Assembly (NCBI GenBank): GCA_022567275.1 | Contig: JADFHH010000123.1 | Location: forward strand, 1-5,892 | Reading direction: 5' to 3' | Source of the DNA: Pseudomonadota bacterium | Lineage (GTDB): Bacteria; Pseudomonadota; Alphaproteobacteria; Rhizobiales; Methyloligellaceae | Length of the DNA stretch: 5,892 nucleotides | In this document: one piece after another, positions 1 to 4,814 of the stretch | How the letters are laid out: each line of letters starts with the position of its first letter | How positions within the stretch are numbered: position 1 is the first letter of the stretch | Translations under genes and position numbers: made by a program | The notes under the pieces: model-generated | Databases searched by the model: none | What the model saw: only the letters and a program-made list of their open reading frames with translations | Told to the model about the DNA's origin: nothing

Positions 1-702
1 GGGCTTGATGGCGAGGGCCTTGCGGTAGCTGGCGAGGGTCTCGTCCAGACGCCCCAATTCCATGAGTGTAATGCCAATGTTGTTATGCGCCCTGGCGTAA
101 TCGGGATTGATGGCGAGGGCCTTGCGGTAGCTGGCGAGGGCTTCGTTCGGACGCCCTAATTCCTGGAGAGCACTGCCAAGGTTGTAGTGCGAGTCGGCGT
201 GATCGGGATTGATGGCGAGGGCCTTGTTGTAACTGGCGGCAGCCTCGTCCGGACGCCCCAATTCCAGCAGTGCATTGCCAAGATTGCTGTGCGCCATGGC
301 ATGATCGGGATCGATGGCGAGGGCCTTGTGGCAGCTGGCGAGGACTTCGTCCCACCGTCCCAATTGCTGGAGTGCACTGCCAAGATTGCAGTGCGCCTCG
401 GCGTAATCCGGTTCGATGGCAAGGGCCTTCGAGATCAATTCCACGGCAAGGGTATTGTTACCCCCTTGATGGGCGATCAAACCAAGCATATGCAAGGCGG
501 CGGGCTGATCGGGGTCGGCTTGCAATATTTGCCGATAGAGGCTCTCCGCCTGCGCCAGACGGCCCGCATTGTGATGCTGCGCGGCGAGATCCATGGCTTG
601 CGGATTCGTTGGATTTTGTTGCCCGGAGAAGTGTTTCGCCGCCTGGCGGCGCTGCGCCTTGCTGGCCATTTTCTGCTGCCGGCGTCTTTCTGCCCTGTTC
701 AT
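1..702 (-). CDS. Tetratricopeptide (TPR) repeat protein, N-terminal part, runs off the left edge
   Basis: I read this frame directly from the minus strand: 234 open codons from ATG at 700-702 to base 1 with no stop, so the C-terminus lies outside. The protein opens MNRAERRRQQK, a basic start I associate with alphaproteobacterial TPR proteins that often carry a glycosyltransferase, sulfotransferase or methyltransferase domain further on. From about residue 34 it is built of 34-residue TPR units: two degenerate ones (about 34-67 and 68-100), then four near-canonical ones from residue 101, each with the pattern A-x-x-H-x-N-L-G, L-G-R-x-[DN]-E and KALAI-[DNE]-P. TPRs form superhelical protein-binding scaffolds. 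There is no signal peptide or membrane segment in this part, so it is probably cytoplasmic. The start is supported by GGGGAA six bases upstream. The gene faces the same way as the carboxypeptidase gene upstream, 110 bp away. Family is certain; function cannot be given because any catalytic domain is outside the window. Confidence 0.9.
   Translation of the reverse strand, partial: MNRAERRRQQKMASKAQRRQAAKHFSGQQNPTNPQAMDLAAQHHNAGRLAQAESLYRQILQADPDQPAALHMLGLIAHQGGNNTLAVELISKALAIEPDYAEAHCNLGSALQQLGRWDEVLASCHKALAIDPDHAMAHSNLGNALLELGRPDEAAASYNKALAINPDHADSHYNLGSALQELGRPNEALASYRKALAINPDYARAHNNIGITLMELGRLDETLASYRKALAIKP
7..436. repeat. Tandem 102-bp repeat units encoding TPR motifs
   Basis: The block GATGGCGAGGGCCTT (or one-base variants) recurs at 7, 109, 211, 313 and 415, exactly 102 bp apart, which equals 34 codons. 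By eye neighbouring units agree at roughly four-fifths of bases, so similarity is kept at DNA level as well as protein level. This is coding DNA of the TPR gene, not a CRISPR array or satellite. The array continues past the left edge. Confidence 0.9.
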
Positions 703-812
703 CCTGCATTCCCCGCGCGCGGGGGTGTAGATTGGGATGCGCGCGTTTTTCAGGCGATTGCGATATGGACATTTAGCACGATTTCCGCCGCCCCAACAAT
801 CAGGGTCTTGAG
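703..812. other. Intergenic spacer between the carboxypeptidase and TPR genes
   Basis: This 110-bp spacer separates two co-directional minus-strand genes. It holds the palindrome CCCCGCGCGCGGGG (711-724) and a second pairing option, CGCGCGC at 714-720 with GCGCGCG at 739-745 followed by TTTTT on the plus strand. That would resemble a terminator only for plus-strand transcription, and no plus-strand gene ends here. I see no convincing minus-strand terminator after the carboxypeptidase stop and no clear promoter for the TPR gene, so read-through is possible. Confidence 0.5.
709..714 (-). promoter_or_regulatory. Ribosome binding site of the TPR gene
   Basis: On the minus strand GGGGAA lies six bases before the ATG at 700-702. 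Its four G bases also form one arm of the perfect palindrome CCCCGCGCGCGGGG at 711-724, so mRNA folding could mask this site. The masking is an inference. Confidence 0.45.
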
Positions 813-1757
813 CTATCTCTTTTTCCGGACGGCTTTTTTTCTGTGCCTGCGGTGCTTGCGGACCCGGCGGCGCTTGCCGCAGACGCTCGCGCGTAAATCG
901 GGCGCGCCTTCGGTGAGCGAGGCCTGGATTGTCAGCTTGTCGATATTACGGGCGAACAGGGCGCGCCAGTCATAACGCGTAAATCCATAATCCAGAAGCC
1001 GCACCGCGCGCGCGTTGCGTTCTCTGCCCGACCTGCCGCCCAGCACCACGGCAACCAGCTTGCGGCCGTCCCGGGTGGCGCTGGCGACCATATTGAAGCC
1101 GGACGCGCACACAAATCCTGTCTTCATGCCATCCGTGCCATCGTAGCTGCGCAGGAGCTTGTTGTAATTGCGCATGCGGCGCCTGCCGATTTTGATAGAG
1201 CGCACGGCGAAAAAATGAGCGTATTCGGGAAACTCCCTGATCAGCGCGCGCGCCAGATAGCCCATATCCCGGGCTGTGGTGATCTGCCGGTCATCGGGCA
1301 GACCGTTCGGGTTTACAAACCGCGATTGGCGCATGCCGAGCCGCCTGGCGGTTTCGTTCATGCGCCTGATGAAGGCCGGCTCGGAGCCGGCAACCGCTTC
1401 GGCCAGCATGACGGCGACGTCATTGGCCGATTTGACCAGCAGGGCCTTGATGGCGAGCTCGACGCGCATGGAAGCGCCGACGGGCAAGCCGATCTTGCTC
1501 GGCGGCTCGGCATTCGCGTTTGCCGAGGTGACAATCTTCGTGTCGAGCTTGAGCTTGCCCGCGCGCAACGCCTCGAAGGTCAGATAGACGGTCATGAGTT
1601 TTGTGAGCGAGGCGGGATGCCACAGCGCATCCAAATCCTCGGAATAGAGGATGGTCCCCTTATAGGGGTCGAAAACAAGCGCCGGACCGGCAACGAGCCG
1701 CGCAGGGCTCAGCAGTATCAGCGCGAGCAGGACCGAACCAAACACTCGTAGAAACAT
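813..1757 (-). CDS. D-alanyl-D-alanine carboxypeptidase (PBP5/6-type, peptidase S11)
   Basis: This periplasmic penicillin-binding protein removes the terminal D-alanine from peptidoglycan pentapeptides and so limits cross-linking. With the ATG at 1755-1757 it has 314 residues. A signal peptide covers about residues 1-24 (MFLRVFGSVLLALILL...). The three active-site motifs are in order: S50-L-T-K53 (nucleophile Ser50), S110-A-N112, and K212-T-G214 within DGMKTGFVCASGFN. It is shorter than E. coli PBP5 and appears to lack the C-terminal beta domain and amphipathic membrane anchor; instead it ends in a tail in which 15 of the last 20 residues are Lys or Arg. An upstream GTG (1779-1781) is in frame, but the ATG is preferred because AGAGGGG lies eight bases before it and the signal peptide then starts at residue 1. 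Only 38 bp separate it from the tRNA-Leu 3' end, so it was probably once transcribed from upstream of or through that tRNA. Family assignment is secure; which dac paralogue it represents is not. Confidence 0.95.
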   Translation of the reverse strand: MFLRVFGSVLLALILLSPARLVAGPALVFDPYKGTILYSEDLDALWHPASLTKLMTVYLTFEALRAGKLKLDTKIVTSANANAEPPSKIGLPVGASMRVELAIKALLVKSANDVAVMLAEAVAGSEPAFIRRMNETARRLGMRQSRFVNPNGLPDDRQITTARDMGYLARALIREFPEYAHFFAVRSIKIGRRRMRNYNKLLRSYDGTDGMKTGFVCASGFNMVASATRDGRKLVAVVLGGRSGRERNARAVRLLDYGFTRYDWRALFARNIDKLTIQASLTEGAPDLRASVCGKRRRVRKHRRHRKKAVRKKR

Positions 1758-1765
1758 GGCTGCAT

Positions 1766-1772
1766 CCCCTCT
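1766..1772 (-). promoter_or_regulatory. Ribosome binding site of the carboxypeptidase gene
   Basis: AGAGGGG on the minus strand is eight bases upstream of the ATG at 1755-1757. It decides the start in favour of this ATG over the in-frame GTG at 1779-1781, which would add eight residues before the signal peptide and has no comparable site. Confidence 0.7.
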
Positions 1773-1795
1773 TCGCCACACGCTGCCATGGCCGT

Positions 1796-1850
1796 TGGTG
1801 CCCCAGGCCGGACTCGAACCAGCACGCCCTTGCGGACAACAGATTTTGAG
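1796..1850 (-). other. Attachment-site remnant: 3' fragment of a tRNA-Leu(CAA) gene
   Basis: The minus strand reads anticodon loop CTCAAAA (anticodon CAA), 3' anticodon stem TCTGT, a long class-II variable arm with CCGCAAGG, the T arm GCTGG-TTCGAGT-CCGGC, the 3' acceptor strand CTGGGGC, A and the encoded CCA. The 5' half is missing: the five bases before the loop are ACTGT, not the ACAGA needed to pair, and no matching GCCCCAG acceptor strand or D arm follows within the next 100 bases. A tRNA 3' segment broken at the anticodon loop next to an integrase gene is the usual duplicated att core left by tyrosine integrases. The intact tRNA-Leu should be at the other end of the original element, which is not in this window. 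Confidence 0.85.
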
Positions 1851-1929
1851 ACAGTTATATACCAGTCATATAGAGACACATGCTGTAACATAACTCGTTG
1901 ACATTACTTAAAATATTCCTATTGCAATG

Positions 1930-1990
1930 AACATGGTGCAACATGGTAACACACCACAGCACTCGACTTTTTGTTACCCATGTGTTACCC
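1930..1990. repeat. Short direct and inverted repeats before the integrase (possible arm or regulatory sites)
   Basis: AACATGGT occurs at 1930-1937 and 1940-1947, ten bases apart. TGTTACCC occurs at 1972-1979 and 1983-1990, eleven bases apart, and the inverted form GGTAACA lies at 1945-1951. Spacing near one helical turn next to an integrase start fits protein-binding sites, either arm-type sites for the integrase DUF4102 domain or an autoregulatory operator. The repeats are seen; the role is inferred. Confidence 0.4.
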
Positions 1991-1996
1991 AAATCC

Positions 1997-2601
1997 ATGC
2001 TCACTGACGTTTCCATACGCAACTTAAAGCCCAAAAAAGCACGGTTTGAGATCTGGGACGAGAAATTGCCGAGCTTTGGTGTACGTGTCAATCCTACCGG
2101 CACCAAGACTTTTGTGCTCCTATACCGTCTCAACAGGCACCTGAAGCGTTATACGATAGGCCGCTACCCGATATTGACCGTCAGGGAAGCCCGTCTGGAG
2201 GCGCAACGCATACTCCGTGATGTGGCCCACTAGGGGAAAATCTTACGCGCCCTAGCAAGTCGCCCTTGTTCCTTCAGACCATTGATATGTTCGTGGAACT
2301 GCATTGCAACCGCCAGAATAGTGAGCGCACCACCAAGGGAACCAAACGTCTCCTTATCAACAATTTCGCACCGCGTCTTGGTCGAGTGCCGCTCAACGAT
2401 ATCACACCCCAACAAATCACCGACATTCTGGACAAAATGGCCGACACCCCAAGCGAGGCAAATCACTCTTTCGCCGCCATCCGCAAATTTTTCAATTGGT
2501 GCTGTCAGAGGCACCTCATCACCGCCTCCCCATGCTCGATGATGACAATGCCTTATCGCACCCGCTCCCGAAGCCGTGTGCTCGCAGATGACGAGCTTCT
2601 A
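1997..2601 (+). pseudogene. P4-type tyrosine integrase, frameshifted and 3'-truncated
   Basis: Integrases of this family recombine an element into a tRNA gene. The first part, from ATG 1997-1999 to the TAG at 2231-2233, encodes the DUF4102 arm-binding domain: MLTDVSIRNLKPKKARFEIW, then DEKLPSFGVRV, GTKTFVLLYRL, YTIGRYP and REARLEAQRIL. The core-binding domain continues in the next frame from about 2240 to 2550: IDMFVELH, TTKGTKRLLINNF, LGRVPLNDITPQQI and FAAIRKFFNWC. One frame change at about 2225-2245 joins the two parts. The gene is cut at VLADDELL, the start of the catalytic domain, so the R-H-R-Y active-site residues are all missing. An in-frame ATG at 1943 would add 18 residues, but the domain begins naturally at 1997; no good ribosome binding site is seen for either. 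It cannot encode a working recombinase. Beyond 2601 the sequence is IS, then cheZ, and the missing half does not reappear. Confidence 0.88.
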
Positions 2602-2623
2602 GTCCCCCGAACCACTTAAAATG
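2602..2623 (+). repeat. Left terminal inverted repeat of the IS630-type element
   Basis: It begins GTCCCCCGAACCACTTAAA. Compared with the reverse complement of the right end, 20 of 22 bases match; the differences are at repeat positions 11 and 20. The flanking TA is immediately outside. Confidence 0.92.
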
Positions 2624-2673
2624 TGTTGCAAGTTTTTCATCATAGTGATTCTCTCCTTATCGGTGCAACTGAC

Positions 2674-2681
2674 AGGAGAGG
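2674..2681 (+). promoter_or_regulatory. Ribosome binding site of the transposase
   Basis: AGGAGAGG lies seven bases before the ATG at 2689-2691. It fixes that ATG as the start over the longer open frame that begins at a GTG at 2623, which would lie at the inner edge of the terminal repeat. Confidence 0.7.
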
Positions 2682-2688
2682 ATTCGCC

Positions 2689-3850
2689 ATGTCGAGGAAA
2701 AAGTGGGTGGTTGAACTGAGCCGGGAGGAGCGGGATGATCTGAGCGGCCTTATCAACAAGGGCAAGGCCGCGGCAAGGACGATCCTGAAAGCGCGCATTC
2801 TTCTCAAGACCGATGAGGGGCCGCCTGGCGGGGGCTGGACGGATGAACGCATCGCCGAGGCGCTTGAGACCAATGTGACCCAGATAGCCCGGGTGCGCCG
2901 TAAACTGGTGGAACAAGGCATGGCGGCGGCGTTCACCCGCAAAGTGCGCCGAACTCCGCCGCGAAAGCCGATTTTCGACGGCGAGGCCGAGGCGCGGCTG
3001 ATCGCACTTGCCTGCTCCAAGCCGCCGGAGGGTTATGCGCGCTGGTCGATACGGCTTCTGGCGGAAAGGGTTGCCGGGATGGAGATCGTCGAGAGCGCCC
3101 ACTTCAACACGGTCGGACGGGCGCTAAAAAAAACGCGCTCAAACCGCATCTGAAAAAATACTGGGTCATTGCTCCCAAATCGAACGCCGCTTTCGTGGCC
3201 GGCATGGAGGATGTGCTGGAGGTTTACACCCGGCCGTTCGACCCTGAACGCCCGCTCGTCTGTCTGGATGAAATCTCAAAACAACTCACGGCCGAAACCC
3301 GGAAACCCGGTGGCGATGGCGCCGGACAGGCCCGCCCGTTACGACTATGAATACAGGCGCAATAGCCTGCCCCGGACCCGATCCGGGGGCACAGCCAACA
3401 TGTTCATGGCTTTCGCCCCGCTTCAGGGCTGGCGGCATGTCGAGGTTACAAAGCGGCGCACCGCTATCGATTACGCGCATGTTCTGAAAGAAACTGGCGG
3501 ATGAGCATTTTGCCCGGGCCGAACGGATTGTCCTCGTTCAGGACAATCTCAACACGCACAGACCGGCCTCGCTTTATGAAGCCTTCGAGCCCGCCGAGGC
3601 GCGCCGTCTCACCCGGCGTTTCGAATGGCATTACACGCCAAAGCACGGCAGTTGGCTCAATATGGCCGAATCCGAACTCTCCGTGCTCGGCGGCCAGTGC
3701 CTCGACCGGCGCATTCCGGACGAGAAAACGCTCCGCCGAGAAGTGACGGCCTGGCTTGCGCGCCGCAATGAACACAACGCCAAGGCAGACTGGCAGTTCA
3801 CCACAACCGATGCGCGCATCAAGCTGAAAAGCCTATACCCGGCAATTTAA
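2689..3850 (+). pseudogene. IS630-family DDE transposase with three frame disruptions
   Basis: The protein would cut and paste the IS at TA sites. It begins MSRKKWVVELSREERDDL, with a helix-turn-helix region at about 2845-2910 (DERIAEALETNVTQIARVRR). The frame then breaks three times. At A8 (3126-3133) one more A is needed to continue LKKNALKPH. At CCC (3306-3308) one C too many separates ETRKP from VAMAPDRPARYDYEY. At AAA (3491-3493) one A too many separates HVLKE from LADEHFARAERIVLVQDN. Joined together, the parts give the DDE triad: Asp in VCLDE (codon 3267-3269), Asp in VQDNLNTH (3542-3544) and Glu in LNMAESEL (3668-3670). The stop TAA is at 3848-3850 inside the right repeat. A 24-bp in-frame insertion at 3364-3387 adds eight residues after YEYRRN. 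The A8 run could be a programmed slippage site, but the other two cannot easily be explained that way, so the copy is probably inactive. Confidence 0.88.
3364..3387. repeat. 24-bp in-frame insertion with a GC-rich palindrome inside the transposase gene
   Basis: The usual IS630 sequence YRRN-GTANMF is split here by eight extra residues, SLPRTRSG. The added DNA holds CCCCGGA-CCCGA-TCCGGGG at 3370-3388, a perfect 7-bp inverted repeat around a 5-base loop; its last base overlaps the next codon. It resembles the short palindromic interspersed repeats of the form CCCCGG...CCGGGG found in many alphaproteobacterial genomes. That family match is from memory. The length, a multiple of three, leaves the frame unchanged. 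Confidence 0.6.
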
Positions 3851-3864
3851 GTGATTCGGGGGAC
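3843..3864 (-). repeat. Right terminal inverted repeat of the IS630-type element
   Basis: Read on the minus strand it begins GTCCCCCGAATCACTTAAA, matching the left end at 20 of 22 bases. It contains the transposase stop codon (3848-3850). Its outermost base, C at 3864, supplies the G of the cheZ TAG stop. Confidence 0.92.
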
Positions 3865-4727
3865 TAGTTGAACAGCGCCTGAGCTTTCGTCTCGTCCAGC
3901 TCGCCGATGTCCAAATCCGCGGGCGTTGCGAAGGCGCTGGCTTCGACTTCACCGGCTAAAGGCGGGTTTTGCGGAGCGGCAGGCTCACTGGCTTCGCCCT
4001 CAATGGTCTTGCCGGCATCCTTGTCAAAGTCGATCACCAGATCGACCTGGCTTTGATCGATGCCTTCGCCCTTGCGCGGCGGGCCATTCAGGAAATGGGA
4101 TTTTGCTTTTTCCGCCTCGGGCGTGCGGTCGCGCGCATCGGGATCGTCCAGCCCCCAGATATCGATCATGGCCAGAACGCGGTTTTCCAGGAAGCGTAAT
4201 GTCTGCACCACCTTGGCGATGCGCTGGCCGGTCAAATCCTGAAATGAACACGCGACGTAGATATCCGTGGCGTGCGCATCGAGCTTGTCGCAACTCTCCT
4301 TGCACTCACCTTTTTCACGCATCAGCCAGGCGGTTTCCTGGATGTCTTCCGCTGCTGTTAGAATGTCCGAGGTGGCTTTTTCCGTGGCCTCGACAATGGC
4401 GTCCAGCTCTTCGGTCGCGCTTATGAACTTGCAGTCATCACCTTCGGCGGAGCGCATCGCCGTGATTTCGCTACGGGTTTTCGAGATGGCTTCCGCCATT
4501 TCAAGCAAATCGCGGCGGACATGGTTTTTTTGCGCATCTTCGCGCGGCCGCAGGACGCTGGTTTCGAGTTTTGCGATGGCGTCGATCAGCATGCGCGTGT
4601 CGGCGCTGCGGTTCTGGCGGGTATATTCCGCTAAAAACCAGCGGCCGCGCGCGCTTTGCAACAGCGCGGCTTCAATCGATTGATAGTCTGATTCGTGGAG
4701 TTGGCTCGGCGCCTTGGAAGTGCTCAT
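3864..4727 (-). CDS. cheZ: Chemotaxis protein phosphatase CheZ family
   Basis: CheZ speeds dephosphorylation of CheY-P in the cytoplasm and so resets the flagellar switch. The 287-residue protein carries the signature SFQDLTGQRI at residues 161-170. Asp164 and Gln168 correspond to the Asp143/Gln147 pair of E. coli CheZ, where the Gln positions the attacking water. The N-terminal two thirds (about 20-190) are helical and Ala/Glu/Arg rich, fitting the long CheZ hairpin. An acidic, Pro-rich linker follows (about 195-265), and the C-terminal end LDETKAQALFN may be the CheY-binding tail. The start ATG at 4725-4727 has only a weak site (ACGGA) upstream. The TAG stop (3864-3866) is formed by the TA duplication plus the last IS base. 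If the target was CTAG, the same stop existed before insertion, so the protein is probably full length. No other che or flagellar genes are in the window. Confidence 0.87.
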   Translation of the reverse strand: MSTSKAPSQLHESDYQSIEAALLQSARGRWFLAEYTRQNRSADTRMLIDAIAKLETSVLRPREDAQKNHVRRDLLEMAEAISKTRSEITAMRSAEGDDCKFISATEELDAIVEATEKATSDILTAAEDIQETAWLMREKGECKESCDKLDAHATDIYVACSFQDLTGQRIAKVVQTLRFLENRVLAMIDIWGLDDPDARDRTPEAEKAKSHFLNGPPRKGEGIDQSQVDLVIDFDKDAGKTIEGEASEPAAPQNPPLAGEVEASAFATPADLDIGELDETKAQALFN

Positions 4728-4814
4728 GGATTCAATCCGTTGCGGCCGCTAAGGTCTGTCAAGGCTGAATAAATATATGTGATCCCATATCCTTGAGAAT
4801 ATTTAGCCACGGAA
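4728..4814. promoter_or_regulatory. Divergent intergenic region between cheZ and the MFS transporter
   Basis: These 87 bp must hold the promoters of both outward-facing genes. The right half (about 4767-4805) is AT-rich and contains the inverted repeat ATATG-TGATCC-CATAT at 4775-4790, which could be an operator. I could not find a convincing -35/-10 pair on either strand, nor a flagellar sigma-28 type promoter for cheZ. Confidence 0.4.

Larger units (their letters stand above)
1851..2601. mobile_element. Remnant of an integrative element inserted in tRNA-Leu
   Basis: The segment starts at the break in the tRNA-Leu fragment and ends at the TA beside the IS. It contains an AT-rich leader unlike the GC-rich flanks (1851-1942), short repeats that may be integrase binding sites (1930-1990), and a broken integrase gene. 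No cargo genes, second attachment site or intact tRNA is present, so this is the integrase end of an island that has lost everything else. Confidence 0.75.
2602..3864 (+). mobile_element. IS630-family insertion sequence, 1263 bp, complete ends, decayed transposase
   Basis: Both ends are present as inverted repeats. The element is flanked by TA (2600-2601 and 3865-3866), and with the outer bases the target reads C-TA-[IS]-TA-G. TA duplication with a CTAG preference is the known behaviour of the IS630/Tc1-mariner group. The single gene inside encodes a recognisable IS630 transposase. The element sits exactly at the seam between the integrase remnant and the cheZ stop codon. A 24-bp insertion within the gene accounts for part of its length. 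Confidence 0.92.

Noticed and set aside
7..436. Regular repeats suggesting a CRISPR array
   Set aside because: The period is 102 bp with no constant repeat/spacer division, and the units translate as TPR motifs.
714..750. Hairpin followed by TTTTT resembling a terminator
   Set aside because: Orientation fits only plus-strand transcription and no plus-strand gene precedes it; kept as a note on the spacer.
187..975. 262-codon plus-strand open frame with repeated GVIGIDGEG-like segments
   Set aside because: It is the antisense reading of the TPR array and of the carboxypeptidase 3' end; its repeats mirror the 102-bp units, and the minus-strand frames have clear domains.
1215..1751. 178-codon plus-strand open frame
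   Set aside because: Lies wholly antisense to the carboxypeptidase, whose SxxK, SxN and KTG motifs are all on the other strand.
1898..1925. TTGACA with a TATTGC 16 bases downstream as an integrase promoter
   Set aside because: The -35 is perfect but the -10 matches only three of six bases, so I do not list it as a feature.
1855..2133. 92-codon minus-strand frame across the integrase start
   Set aside because: Overlaps the DUF4102 coding region antisense and shows no recognisable domain.
2230..2514. 94-codon minus-strand frame in the island
   Set aside because: Antisense to the integrase core-binding domain, without family features.
3926..4426. 166-codon plus-strand frame
   Set aside because: Antisense to cheZ; Arg, Cys and Pro rich composition typical of a shadow frame.
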